From NCBI GenBank assembly GCA_964518595.1, contig CAZFHA010000003.1, positions 62,001 to 126,000 of the forward strand: a DNA stretch of 64,000 nucleotides. Reading direction: 5' to 3'. This document shows positions 45,008-55,435 of this stretch, in pieces. This DNA is from CAZFHA01 sp964518595. GTDB lineage: Bacteria; Bacillota; Clostridia; Saccharofermentanales; Saccharofermentanaceae. The notes under the pieces were generated by a model. That model was not told the DNA's origin. It did not search any database and saw only the letters and a list, made by a program, of their open reading frames with translations. Position numbers and translations under genes: made by a program. Position 1 is the stretch's first letter; the number at the start of each line of letters is the position of its first letter.

Positions 45008-48000
45008 TTAAATGTTACGTCGGCTCTTTTCTTTGCCTTTGCGACGACTTACTACATATATAGTTAAGATTCCTGCAGCAGCAATCAACAAAATACTTTG
45101 TAGCCAGATATTACTGCTGTCTTCTCCCGTCTTAGCCGATTCAGCTTTCTTGCTTGGAGTAACTGTAGCCTTGGGAGTGACAGAAAGAACCTCTGTTGGA
45201 GACTCTGTTGGAGTGATTGATGGGGAATTCGTAGGCAAGGGTGTGACAGTTGGCGTAACTATAGGTGTTGGCGTAACAACTTTGTCTATTACGGTAACTG
45301 TATACGTAGTAGTTTTGCCTTTGTAGGTAACAGTCAAAGTTTGCATGCCAAGTGTATTTTTGTCATATCCACTTACCATATCAGATACTAAATCAATGAA
45401 TTCTTCACTGGCATTGTCAAAGACAACCTTCACTCGTCCACCTGTAATATCCAACTCTTGTCCGACTACATACTCCCGCTTATGCGGTTGGGTTGCCATC
45501 GTAATACTTTGCACAAGTACCTCTCCGTTGGCTGGTATAGTTACTTCAATCTTATGTGTATAGGCAGTTGCATTATCATTGTCACGTACCACCTCAAATA
45601 CAAGTTCCACTACCGTATCAACATTTCCATGAGTAATCGTTCCATCCAATGCAACTACATTCGTATTAGAACTACTAATAATATACTTTACGGTAAAGCC
45701 TTCCGGAGCAATCGGCATAGTAATTGCTGTATCTGATAATGCGGGTGCTTGCACTGCATCTACTCTATATGCAGCTTCTTCCACAGACATTCCAAATATC
45801 TCGATCTCGCCGAACTGCATACGATAAGATTGCCCATTGGCCTGATCGGGAGACTGCTTGGTCCCTGTTACACGAACATATCTTCCGTCGCATGCAGCAA
45901 AATGTACCTGATACGCTGTTCCGTCGGACACATAACCTGTCTGTGTATATACTTTCTCATAATTAATTCCGTCCAAAGATACCTCAATGTAGAAATCTAT
46001 AGGGAATGCATAACCTGCAGATCTTGATGGGGTAAGGTCAACACGACCAATTCGCTTCGTTTCTCCTAAGTCCAATTGCACCCATTCTGTATTATTTGGC
46101 GTAGTAGTGTGGGGATCTGATGTCCACCCAACTGCGGTTTCATCGAACTTTTTGCCATCCGTCAAGAATTCTAACTTGAAATTTGGATGACTAGAAATAC
46201 TGCTAGAAGCCGTAGCCTGTACTCCCAAAGCATAGTTATCTCCGGCAACAGAGTTGGTGATAACTGATTTTCTGAAGATTTCACCGGCTAACTCTAGGTT
46301 ATTTATCTCACTTTGAAGCTGCGTTTCAGATGCAGATAAATCTTCCATTAGTTCCTTAGCAACAAGAATTGCCTGTTCTAATTTACTCAAGTCCAACTCA
46401 TTATACAGCCAAGGAGTACTATTCTTCAGTAGTTGTTCCATTAGAACAACCTTGGAAGATAGAACCTCACGAAAATCAGCTGTCAGTTCGATGACGGTGT
46501 TCAAGCTATCCCAGTTTTCATCTACAGGAATGGTAATGGAAATTCCCGAATCATCTTGAGTTATGACTACAGACTTGCCACTTACAAGCATTTTGCCTTC
46601 ACTAAAAACTTTGCCATCTAGAGGTATACCAATTTGAATTTCTTTTCCGGCAGGCGGTTTTAAAATATGAAGATATGTCTTGCTGCCATCTGCACTTTGT
46701 GTAGCAACACCCCAGTCAAGATCTGTTATCTTGGACTTGGGCGGGGTGACAAAGGATGTGCTGGGGCGTGTGTTTTTTATCGCCTCTTCAATCGGTTCCA
46801 TATAGCTGTATAAGGTCACCAAACGTTCTTTTACTCCATCCTCCCATATACCACCATCGTTCCCTGCATAGGGTCCGGCTGCCCATGCCATACCGCCACC
46901 TTCTGTATTGGCACCGGCCTGCATCACCGTGTACAAATAAGCATTCTCAGCTGTTTCCAGTCCGTTGGTTCCTTCACCACGGTCCTTAATAGCCCACCAA
47001 CTGTAGCCTTTATAAATGTTTCCAATACTTGTACCTATGGGAATATTATTTACTTGCCAAGTGGCAAGATTATTAAATTCTCCCCCATGCCATGCGGTTG
47101 GTAGTTCCCACATACTAGTATCACAGGAGTACTTACCATTGTATTCATTCTGCATCATTAGAAGTGAGGGATCTACAGATTTAACTGTGTTGCGAAGGCG
47201 TGGATAGTCTACCGATAAATTATTTGCCGGATTGGCTAGTCCTTCATCCAAGAACATGCCTTTAATCTTGCCTTTGTATCGTTCACAAAGTTCCTCATAT
47301 TGTGCATTCAAGTAATCGTTCCACTTATCATAGTCAAAGGTCAGATCCCCTGCACTCTTATAGTCGAACTTTGCCTTATCCTCCGGATAAAGATCATGGA
47401 TGTCGTAAGGGTGGGTGTATAGATATAGGTCAATCCCCTTCTTACTTAGCTCCTGATAAACTTTATCGATAAGATCATGCTGACCATCATCAGCAGGCAA
47501 ATCGCCCGGTTCGTGGGTTCTCCACTCCTTATACACTTCACTGGGATAGACAGGGTTCATTCCATAGTGCCAGATTGTGAACACAACATACTGCATCCCC
47601 ATGTCTTCGCAATCTTGTGCAAATTGCTCTGCGTCAAAGCGCTCAATCATCTCATCTATGGTCTGCATTTTAGTTCCATCCGGAGTACGAGCAGAGATTT
47701 CTTCCGGTTGTCCGCCCAAACCAATGCGACGCTCTCCAGCCCAAACATAGTGGACAAAAAGACCGTATTTGGAATCTTTAAAGAACGCAATATCTTCAGG
47801 AGTGGTAGGCTTGGGAACGCTCACTTCTGTTTCATAGGTTGTCATCTTTGTTTTTCCTGCATAATCGTAATTTATTTCAAAGGTTAATCCGGCTGATTTA
47901 GTTGTTACGGGTAATGTAATTCTCCCGGTAGAAGAAATCAACTCTTCATCAGAGCTACCGGAAATACGTAGCCTATAACGATTTGATGGCATCTTAGGCA

Positions 48001-51000
48001 ATACCAGTTCGGTCTGGTCAATATAGGCCTGCAGACCATCCAGCTTCGACTTAATTTGGGAGAAGGTATTTTCGATTACTTCATCACTATCAGGCAGTGG
48101 TGGCGTGGTTCTGACTTGAACATTATCAAGCTTGCCACTACCGGCAGTACCGGACACGAAGAATCCGGCATAACCGCCTGTGTAGGTGGTGTCATGCACA
48201 TCAATTTTCTTCTCACCATTTAAGTACACCATAATAGACCCATTGTAATAGAATATTTTCACATGAACATAGTCGCCTTGATTGTAACCGGTTGCAGCAC
48301 TACCCGAGGCGATTACACCTCCTTGGGCTTTAATAAGCTCTACTCTTCCATCCAGTCTCATATAAAGCATGTAGCCGCTATTGTCCCAGATGTCTGTCAT
48401 ATTATCCCGATTAAAAAGAAGTCCAATCCAATCTGCATTCCCTTGTACAGCCATATCCGCCTCGTAGACCGCATTATTAAAAGTAATATCCTTCATGTTT
48501 GCACGAATACCTAGGTCTAACGCATAGACATCATTAGAAAGTGTCGGCTTACCCGTCCCGCCTGTCACCTGCCACAAAGTATTAGAGATAGCCTGATCTG
48601 AGAAATCGTCAGCAAAAACTGTATAATTTAAGTCATCTTCAGATGGGATAATAATGTATGACAAATTAGTCACCGGACTGCTAGTTAGTCCTTCCTTCAA
48701 CGCAAAGGCTTTGATTGTTGTATCCTCTGCTATTACAATTGGCATCACATATTTAGCTGAAAGCTGAGTAGGTTCTGATCCGTCTAATGTGTAATAAATA
48801 GAAGCTCCTTCTGTAGCACAGGATAAAGCGACACTAATAGGTTCACTGTAAGTACCAGATTCGGGATTAACTGTAACCACATCTGTCTGTCCATCTATGG
48901 TGCTTAATAGTTCAATTACTGTGTCATCACTATCCCAAGTTTTACCTTCAGGTAGTGTAATCTTAATTTCGCCACTGGCCTCAATGGAAAAGTCCAACAG
49001 TGTCTCTTCATGCAGAAGTTTGGCTCCGACAAATGTCCGATTATCCTTAGGCTTAGGCAGTGTCAGGGTGTTACCGCTTACAATTCCGTTAGTCAATTGT
49101 GGATTAAGAACATGAATAAATTCTCTGTTACTTTCAATTGAGGTCATGGCCACATAGGTTGTGTTCCCTATGGAATTGGTTTTGGTACGAGGATTATTCT
49201 TATTAACATCAATTTGGGCAGGCCAAGAAGTACTTGGCTTCGTACCGAACACAGATTCTTTTATAGGGGTTATTTTGGTTCCTACATCGGTAAGTGTTTG
49301 CTTAACACCAGGCTCCCAAATACCATTCTCCGTTGTAGCAGTCCCGCGATAAGGACCAGCCGCCCAGCTAGTTCCCATGCCTTCACTGTTACTGGCAGCT
49401 TGGTAGATAACATAGCGGAACAAATCCCGTGCATCGGCAAGCGTTAATGGCTTATTCTGGAATTCTGGTGTATCTTGCCCTGTGAATTCTCCATCCTTAT
49501 TGTACATGGCAGTCCAGTTCATGGGGCGCTCCCCTAATCTTGCAGCAAATGGCAGACCAAAGCTTGGCCAGGAGTCGCCATCGGTGATGCTTGTGCCAAG
49601 ACTACTACCCCAATCCCCATTACTCCAAGAAGTCTGGATTCGATCCTCCACCATTCCTGTGTCACACAGGTAAGAACCCGCACCCGGAACTTCCGACCAG
49701 TTCTGAATCATGATTAAAGAGGGATCTACGTCTTTGATAACTGCTCGAATCCGTGCATAATCCACGAAGGCACTATTAGATGGAGATCCCAACCCTTCGT
49801 CCATAAAATATCCTTTAATTTTACCTTTGTAACGCTCAGACAGTTCCTTATATTGTGCACTAAGATAATCATTCCAAAGTTCTTTGTTGAATGTAGTATC
49901 ACCTACAGATTTATAGTCGAACTTAGCCTTGTCTGCATCTGACAAATCGTGGATATCGTTAGGATGTGTATATAAGTACAAGTCAATGCCTTTGGCAGAA
50001 AGTGCATTAGATATCTCCATAATAAGGTCTCTGTCACTAGAAGATGGATTGTTAACATCCGGATTTTCACGCCATTCGCGGAAGACAGGACTATAGTAGA
50101 TTGGTGTCATCTTATAGTGCCAAGCAGTAAAAATAACATACTGCACACCAAAGCTTTGGCAGTTCTCTGCAAATTCATTCACATCGAAATCATTCAGGAA
50201 TTCTTGGATAGTTGATGCATGATTGCCATTCTCATCTATAGCAGCAAAATTACTATCTCCCCACACATAATGTACAAACAATCCATATTCGGCAGCCTGA
50301 GCAAAGGCAGTATCTGCCGGGGTTGTTTTGCGAGGTACGGTGTAGGTTTTCTCAAAGGTCACACTTCTTTCCGGGGAGAGACAAGTAACCTTATATGTAA
50401 TGGTAACCGTCTTCTCTTCACTGGGAGGTATTACTGTTCGGTCTAGTTTGACCACGGACTCATCTGAGGATGATTCAATAGTCACATTGTGTCCCTCCGG
50501 TACAGAGGGAAGGCGAAGTAATGTATCATCACGCAGAATTTGGGTTCCTGCCAGGAACTCCACGTATTCATCGACCTTGTCGTCGTAGTTCACCGGAGCA
50601 ATTTTTACACTTACATTATCTAGTTTGCCGCTACCACTACCACCGGATACAAAGAATCCGGCATACCCACTTGTGTAGGTGCTGTCCTCTACATCTATCT
50701 TTTTTTCTCCATTAAGGTACACTTTGATGTTCCCATCTCTATATATTAGTTTGAGATGAACCGTGCTACCCGGAGTGTAACTGGAAGCAGGCGTGCCACT
50801 GGCCACAGATACACCTCTCGCCCTTAACAAATCAACTTCACCAGACCTCCTCATGTACAGCATATATCCACTGTCATCCCAAGTATCCGTTATATTATTT
50901 CTATTAAAAAGCAGTCCAATCCAGTCGGAAGTCCCTACGGTTGATATATCAGCTTCATAAATAGCATTATCCAACGTTAGATTCTTCAAGCCTGCATGCA

Positions 51001-51928
51001 CACCTCGTTCAAGAGCAAACTCACCGTTCACAATGGTTGGATTGGCTGACCATAGTGTATTAGAAGTAGAAGCATTGGAGAAATCATCCTTAAAGATCTC
51101 ATAAGTCAGACCTTCATCTGGATTCTGACCTATTTCATAGCTATAGGACGACAGGGCGCTCTCTACCAGTCCATCTTTCGTAGCAATTGCCTTAATTGTA
51201 GTATTCACACTTACATCAATGGGCTCTGAATAAGAGGCACTGCTAGTATCCGGCGTACTGCCATCTGTCGTATAATAAATAGTAGCATCTTGTGTCTCAG
51301 AGCTTAGGGTCACCTGTATGGGATCGGAGTAGAATCCGGACTCAACATTTGCAGTTGGCGCACTAACTTGTTCCCGTTCATGATAGATCTCTATTTCAGC
51401 CAAGGCTGTTGTTGTATCATTATTGGAGCTTTTGGATACAGATAGTTGAACATATTGAGCTGATTGTTGACCAATGTCAAACGTCTGAGGCGCATATATA
51501 TCTGCAAGAACATAATCATGTACTTCTTTCACAGGTGTGAAAGTAACTCCATCATCACTTACCTCTATGGTGAAATCTACAGGATAGGATTGCCCTGCTC
51601 CCTGACTATCCGTTCTGGCATAAAATACAAAACGATTGAAGTCCATCTTGCTTCCAAGATTAACGCCAACAATTTGGGGATTACCTGATCCATTGGAATG
51701 AAAACCTGAATTAGTAGCGTAATCATTGCCCACAATCGTCTTCCCATCTGTCAGGGCATTCAAGTTCCACTGTCCTCCATTGTGATATGTTCCTTCAGGA
51801 GCATATCCAGCTTTCTCTAGTGCCAGATTATCGCCCTGGATGGTTGCACCAAAAACCGGTACAGGCAAAGAGAGCGATGAGAAAATCATAGCAGCGCTTA
51901 GAAGCAAACACGATAATTGTTTTTTCAT
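45008..51928 (-). CDS. Giant sortase-anchored enzyme with two GH29-like fucosidase modules
   Basis: This 2306-residue surface protein begins with a signal peptide (about 1-28) and a discoidin-like carbohydrate-binding domain (30-185). A unit then occurs twice, at about 189-1010 and 1012-1790: chitobiase C-terminal-like domain, concanavalin-like sandwich, Ig-like domain, and a GH29-like catalytic domain starting YGLFVHYVW. The likely nucleophile Asp is in YFMDEGL (near 706) and MFLDEGL (near 1556). A helical segment, a second discoidin domain (near 1890), an Ig-like and a Big_3 domain follow. The end is a Thr/Pro stalk, SAKTGED, a hydrophobic span and RRKGKEKSRR. It probably removes fucose outside the cell. 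AAGGAGG precedes the ATG. Confidence 0.8.
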   Translation of the reverse strand: MKKQLSCLLLSAAMIFSSLSLPVPVFGATIQGDNLALEKAGYAPEGTYHNGGQWNLNALTDGKTIVGNDYATNSGFHSNGSGNPQIVGVNLGSKMDFNRFVFYARTDSQGAGQSYPVDFTIEVSDDGVTFTPVKEVHDYVLADIYAPQTFDIGQQSAQYVQLSVSKSSNNDTTTALAEIEIYHEREQVSAPTANVESGFYSDPIQVTLSSETQDATIYYTTDGSTPDTSSASYSEPIDVSVNTTIKAIATKDGLVESALSSYSYEIGQNPDEGLTYEIFKDDFSNASTSNTLWSANPTIVNGEFALERGVHAGLKNLTLDNAIYEADISTVGTSDWIGLLFNRNNITDTWDDSGYMLYMRRSGEVDLLRARGVSVASGTPASSYTPGSTVHLKLIYRDGNIKVYLNGEKKIDVEDSTYTSGYAGFFVSGGSGSGKLDNVSVKIAPVNYDDKVDEYVEFLAGTQILRDDTLLRLPSVPEGHNVTIESSSDESVVKLDRTVIPPSEEKTVTITYKVTCLSPERSVTFEKTYTVPRKTTPADTAFAQAAEYGLFVHYVWGDSNFAAIDENGNHASTIQEFLNDFDVNEFAENCQSFGVQYVIFTAWHYKMTPIYYSPVFREWRENPDVNNPSSSDRDLIMEISNALSAKGIDLYLYTHPNDIHDLSDADKAKFDYKSVGDTTFNKELWNDYLSAQYKELSERYKGKIKGYFMDEGLGSPSNSAFVDYARIRAVIKDVDPSLIMIQNWSEVPGAGSYLCDTGMVEDRIQTSWSNGDWGSSLGTSITDGDSWPSFGLPFAARLGERPMNWTAMYNKDGEFTGQDTPEFQNKPLTLADARDLFRYVIYQAASNSEGMGTSWAAGPYRGTATTENGIWEPGVKQTLTDVGTKITPIKESVFGTKPSTSWPAQIDVNKNNPRTKTNSIGNTTYVAMTSIESNREFIHVLNPQLTNGIVSGNTLTLPKPKDNRTFVGAKLLHEETLLDFSIEASGEIKITLPEGKTWDSDDTVIELLSTIDGQTDVVTVNPESGTYSEPISVALSCATEGASIYYTLDGSEPTQLSAKYVMPIVIAEDTTIKAFALKEGLTSSPVTNLSYIIIPSEDDLNYTVFADDFSDQAISNTLWQVTGGTGKPTLSNDVYALDLGIRANMKDITFNNAVYEADMAVQGNADWIGLLFNRDNMTDIWDNSGYMLYMRLDGRVELIKAQGGVIASGSAATGYNQGDYVHVKIFYYNGSIMVYLNGEKKIDVHDTTYTGGYAGFFVSGTAGSGKLDNVQVRTTPPLPDSDEVIENTFSQIKSKLDGLQAYIDQTELVLPKMPSNRYRLRISGSSDEELISSTGRITLPVTTKSAGLTFEINYDYAGKTKMTTYETEVSVPKPTTPEDIAFFKDSKYGLFVHYVWAGERRIGLGGQPEEISARTPDGTKMQTIDEMIERFDAEQFAQDCEDMGMQYVVFTIWHYGMNPVYPSEVYKEWRTHEPGDLPADDGQHDLIDKVYQELSKKGIDLYLYTHPYDIHDLYPEDKAKFDYKSAGDLTFDYDKWNDYLNAQYEELCERYKGKIKGMFLDEGLANPANNLSVDYPRLRNTVKSVDPSLLMMQNEYNGKYSCDTSMWELPTAWHGGEFNNLATWQVNNIPIGTSIGNIYKGYSWWAIKDRGEGTNGLETAENAYLYTVMQAGANTEGGGMAWAAGPYAGNDGGIWEDGVKERLVTLYSYMEPIEEAIKNTRPSTSFVTPPKSKITDLDWGVATQSADGSKTYLHILKPPAGKEIQIGIPLDGKVFSEGKMLVSGKSVVITQDDSGISITIPVDENWDSLNTVIELTADFREVLSSKVVLMEQLLKNSTPWLYNELDLSKLEQAILVAKELMEDLSASETQLQSEINNLELAGEIFRKSVITNSVAGDNYALGVQATASSSISSHPNFKLEFLTDGKKFDETAVGWTSDPHTTTPNNTEWVQLDLGETKRIGRVDLTPSRSAGYAFPIDFYIEVSLDGINYEKVYTQTGYVSDGTAYQVHFAACDGRYVRVTGTKQSPDQANGQSYRMQFGEIEIFGMSVEEAAYRVDAVQAPALSDTAITMPIAPEGFTVKYIISSSNTNVVALDGTITHGNVDTVVELVFEVVRDNDNATAYTHKIEVTIPANGEVLVQSITMATQPHKREYVVGQELDITGGRVKVVFDNASEEFIDLVSDMVSGYDKNTLGMQTLTVTYKGKTTTYTVTVIDKVVTPTPIVTPTVTPLPTNSPSITPTESPTEVLSVTPKATVTPSKKAESAKTGEDSSNIWLQSILLIAAAGILTIYVVSRRKGKEKSRRNI

Positions 51929-51995
51929 AACTACCTCCTTAAGGTGAATTCACAAGTGTATGTCTGCATGGTATCAAAGGCTACCTTCTATGCAA

Positions 51996-52122
51996 ATCCA
52001 TAATTCTACGAATATGTTCGAATTTATAAGTTTCATATTGTAGGATTGATTTAATAGCTATCCAGACTGTTTGCATGTGGATATGAAAGACCGTCCACAA
52101 ATAGTTTCGTAGAATTTTGGAT
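51996..52122. promoter_or_regulatory. Paired 17-bp operator-like inverted repeat between divergent glycan genes
   Basis: TTCGTAGAATTATGGAT reads on the minus strand (52012 to 51996), and TTCGTAGAATTTTGGAT reads on the plus strand (52106-52122), with 16 of 17 bases the same. Each copy faces one of the divergent genes, the giant fucosidase or the binding protein. A candidate activator is the AraC-type response regulator at 57.2 kb. Confidence 0.55.
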
Positions 52123-52226
52123 GAAATCGATTTATTTTGCCTTCTAAAAATTGGCTGGTTGCCTATAATGAAAATATCGCTTGAGTCGATGAAGCTTAAA
52201 AACATTACTATTTTAGGAGGGTAAAT

Positions 52227-53498
52227 ATGAAACTTGCAAAACAAATGTTCAGTGTTCTATTGTGTGGTGTGTTAACTTTAGGTTCCTTAGCCGCCTGTGG
52301 ACAACCAGCGTCTTCCGGTACAACCACAGCAGGAGTGGTAGCTACCACCGGGGATGGCACCAAGCCTACCATTAAATTCTATGGCAAAGTGATTGAATAC
52401 ACTTCCGGCCCAATGATGACCGACGCTCTTAGCGAAGCGCTAAAAGACAAGTATATCATCGACGCAATTCAAGTAGATTGGGGAAATATGGACACTGTAA
52501 TCCGTACAGGTATAGCATCCAATGAGCCCTGTGACATTTACAATTACCCACCTCAGAACATGATGAATTTTGCTGATATGGCAGTTGACCTAAAGCCCTA
52601 TCTTGATGCCGATCCTGAATGGAAAGCTCAGTTCAGCGAGACAGCTCTTGCTGCCGGAACCATCGATGGCAAAATTCTTGGAATTCCTTGGGAGTCCAAC
52701 TTCTCCGTCATTATTGCCAACAAGACAGAGCTAGACAAATTAGGCATTACCATTCCGGAACAATGGACCATGGAAGAGTTCATGGCTACCTGCAAAACAA
52801 TTATGGATAAAGGTGTATTTCCATTTGCCAACGCTACCGACCAAGCACGTGCAGATTGGCTATATCGTAATGCCATGTTGTCTGTAGTTGTTAGCGACAA
52901 CAAGTATGAGGAGTACAAGGCAGGAACATTGCCACTAAATGGATCGGAAGCTCAAAAAGCACTTGAGTCCGTAAAGGCACTATATGATGCAGGTTACATG
53001 TATCCCGGTGACGGAGCTGTTACTGCCAAGAATGATGAGATCAAAGCAGCCTTCTATCAAGGTGAAGTATTAATGATGCCGGAAATCGCTTCAGGCGCTA
53101 AAACAACAGCCGCTGACGCAGATTTTGAGACAGTTATTATTCCTTGGCCATCCACCGGCAGCGAAGAGGCAATTCTAGGTGGATACAATGGCTTCTTTAT
53201 TCCTAAGAACTCGGCCAATATTGATGCTGCCGTAGAAGTATTAAAAGCCTATACCAGTGTGGATATTCAGAAAATCCATGGAGAGCAAGGATATATCCCA
53301 GCTAATGTAAATGTTCAGATTACAGATCCATTCGTTAAGAGTGTAGTTGCACAAGCTGCATCACTATATTCTCCGGAAGATCCGGCTACTCCTGCTATGC
53401 AAGACTATAAGGCGAATAATCTCATGCCTGACCTACTGTTGAATGGCGGAGTACAGGTTGTAATGGATAAGTTAGATGAGATACGACAAGAAGGATAA
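52227..53498 (+). CDS. Extracellular solute-binding lipoprotein, CUT1 family
   Basis: This lipoprotein of 423 residues has a lipobox LAAC near residue 26. A Ser/Thr/Gly linker follows, then a maltose-binding-type family 1 domain with GIPWESNFSVIIANKTELDK and GGYNGFFIPKNSANID. It should capture the oligosaccharide or sugar released by the surface enzymes. AGGAGGG precedes the ATG. A strong hairpin follows it before the permeases, a common way to make the binding protein in excess. Confidence 0.92.
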   Translation: MKLAKQMFSVLLCGVLTLGSLAACGQPASSGTTTAGVVATTGDGTKPTIKFYGKVIEYTSGPMMTDALSEALKDKYIIDAIQVDWGNMDTVIRTGIASNEPCDIYNYPPQNMMNFADMAVDLKPYLDADPEWKAQFSETALAAGTIDGKILGIPWESNFSVIIANKTELDKLGITIPEQWTMEEFMATCKTIMDKGVFPFANATDQARADWLYRNAMLSVVVSDNKYEEYKAGTLPLNGSEAQKALESVKALYDAGYMYPGDGAVTAKNDEIKAAFYQGEVLMMPEIASGAKTTAADADFETVIIPWPSTGSEEAILGGYNGFFIPKNSANIDAAVEVLKAYTSVDIQKIHGEQGYIPANVNVQITDPFVKSVVAQAASLYSPEDPATPAMQDYKANNLMPDLLLNGGVQVVMDKLDEIRQEG

Positions 53499-53534
53499 TT
53501 TCCTTTGCAAAGCTATCTAAAATCAAATAAATAA

Positions 53535-53579
53535 GCAAGGGAATGTATTTACTGATTATCTTTAGAATACATTCCCTTG
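53535..53579 (+). terminator. Intercistronic hairpin after binding protein gene
   Basis: GCAAGGGAATGTATT (53535-53549) pairs with AATACATTCCCTTG (53566-53579) and is followed by TTTTCT. It likely stabilises the upstream mRNA and lets only some transcripts reach the permeases. Confidence 0.75.
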
Positions 53580-53619
53580 TTTTCTAAAACGGATTGATGT
53601 GAAGCGAGGTAATGGACAA

Positions 53620-54504
53620 ATGAAAATAAAATTAAGACGGTTCCAATGGACAGGGGTACTGTTTCTACTTCCCACAATAGCTTTTATACTTATCTTCAAC
53701 GCCATACCATTTGTTTGGAACTTGGTGCTCTCTTTTCAAAAATGGGATGGATTTAGTGCACCCGAATTCATAGGCATCGAAAACTACGTTAAATCTTTAG
53801 GAGACCCTCTTGTACTAAAAGGCTTATCAAATTCAGTCTTATATGCAGTAGCCTCCACTGCGGGAGGTGTAATTCTTGGATTATTCTTTGCCACACTGAT
53901 CTTTCGATTAGCCAGCAAAGAAGGATCCTTCTTCCGCTTAGTTCTGTATAGTCCGGCAATGATACCAACAGCCGTTGTGGGTATTATGTTCGTATTTCTT
54001 TTGAGTCAAAAAGGTTTGTTGAACAGTTTTCTTCAATCAATTGGGCTCGAAAGTCTAACTAGAGTATGGTTGCAAGATAGTGCCACTGCCATGGCATGTA
54101 TTATTATGGTAGCTATCTGGAAGTCTGCCGGCTCAGTAATGATACTTACCTTCGCCGCCATGCAGACCATACCACTATCTCTATATGAATCCAGTGATCT
54201 GGAGGGTGCAGGTTATATACGACAAATGATGTTTATTACCTACCCCTTAATCAAGCCAATGATTCTCTTAGCAACCATTAACACCTTAGGAACACAGTAT
54301 AAGAGTTATGACCTTATATATACCATGACCCGTGGAGGTCCCGGCAACTTAACAACAACCGTCCCCATTGTTATGACCAAGACGGCCTTTGCCTTTGGCA
54401 AATTTGGAAATGCCGCGTCCATTGGTGCTATCTTTACGGTAGTGGTGGCTCTAAGCATCCTATTAATACGCTTCGTTTTAAGGGGGGAAAACTATGAATA
54501 TTAA
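53620..54504 (+). CDS. ABC sugar permease, UgpA/MsmF type
   Basis: This membrane subunit of about 294 residues has six hydrophobic spans. The EAA loop, which contacts the ATPase, is SSDLEGAGYIRQMMFITYPLIKP at about 200-220. FQKWDGFSAPEFIGIENYV near the N-terminus is typical of CUT1 permeases. The ATG at 53620 has GAGG upstream; the GTG at 53599 is an alternative. No ATPase gene is in the locus, so a shared MsmK-type ATPase elsewhere is expected. Confidence 0.92.
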   Translation: MKIKLRRFQWTGVLFLLPTIAFILIFNAIPFVWNLVLSFQKWDGFSAPEFIGIENYVKSLGDPLVLKGLSNSVLYAVASTAGGVILGLFFATLIFRLASKEGSFFRLVLYSPAMIPTAVVGIMFVFLLSQKGLLNSFLQSIGLESLTRVWLQDSATAMACIIMVAIWKSAGSVMILTFAAMQTIPLSLYESSDLEGAGYIRQMMFITYPLIKPMILLATINTLGTQYKSYDLIYTMTRGGPGNLTTTVPIVMTKTAFAFGKFGNAASIGAIFTVVVALSILLIRFVLRGENYEY

Positions 54505-55327
54505 ACAGAAAAAAGGCTCATTATTCATAATCAGAACCATCTTAATTATATTTGTAATACTAACCATTTATCCCATGATCTTTGTAATTTTGACCTCTTT
54601 TAAGACAAGCAAAGATTTCTATACGAATATATGGTGGTTGCCCTCAACAATGGCATGGGAAAACTACTACTATGCCTGGAATACTGCCCAAATAGGCAGC
54701 TACTTCTTAATTAGCTTAATCATTGTATGCTCCACCGTGCTCTTGACACTCATCATTGGAGCCTTGGGTGGTTACTCCCTGTCCAAATTACGGATACCCA
54801 GAGCCGGGATAATTATGCTAATCATATTCCTCTTCACCATGTTGCCGTCAGAATCCATTATTATGCCTATGTATCTCATGATCAGCAAGGTCAAACTAAC
54901 AGGTACATATTACTCCATGATTTTCCCATACACCGGTTGGGGACTTGCATTAACAACGTATATCTACTACAACTTCTTCAATACCATTCCCACAGAAATC
55001 TTAGAGGCTGCACGAGTAGACGGCTGTGGGGAAGCAAGGACCTTCTATAAGATCGCCTTACCCATGATGTTACCGGCTACAGCAACAAACGCCATCTTCC
55101 TATTTCTAGGGTGGTGGGGAGAATTGCTATGGGCATCGGTGCAATTATCCGCCTCCTCCCTCAAAACACTGCCTCTTGGCATTACAGCCTTCGTACAGAG
55201 CTCCGGTACAAATTGGGGCCCCCTGTGTGCGGCCAGTACCATTGTATTAATTCCGGTAATACTCTTCTTCATATTCACCCAAAAGTACTTTATGTCCGGG
55301 TTAACCGGTGGAGCTGTGAAGGGATAA
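54494..55327 (+). CDS. ABC sugar permease, UgpE/MsmG type
   Basis: This 277-residue second membrane subunit overlaps the first by 11 bp. It has six hydrophobic spans. The EAA loop is EAARVDGCGEARTFYKIALP near residues 175-194, and the N-terminal block FVILTSFKTSKDFY is typical. It forms the channel with the preceding gene product. Confidence 0.93.
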   Translation: MNIKQKKGSLFIIRTILIIFVILTIYPMIFVILTSFKTSKDFYTNIWWLPSTMAWENYYYAWNTAQIGSYFLISLIIVCSTVLLTLIIGALGGYSLSKLRIPRAGIIMLIIFLFTMLPSESIIMPMYLMISKVKLTGTYYSMIFPYTGWGLALTTYIYYNFFNTIPTEILEAARVDGCGEARTFYKIALPMMLPATATNAIFLFLGWWGELLWASVQLSASSLKTLPLGITAFVQSSGTNWGPLCAASTIVLIPVILFFIFTQKYFMSGLTGGAVKG

Positions 55328-55435
55328 CAGCTCCACCCTTCCTCTCCCAACCGAAATATTTACAACGCGAATCGCTGAAAATCATTTGCCTAGGTTATCC
55401 GGAATAGTTTATACTGATAAATTATTTCATATGAC

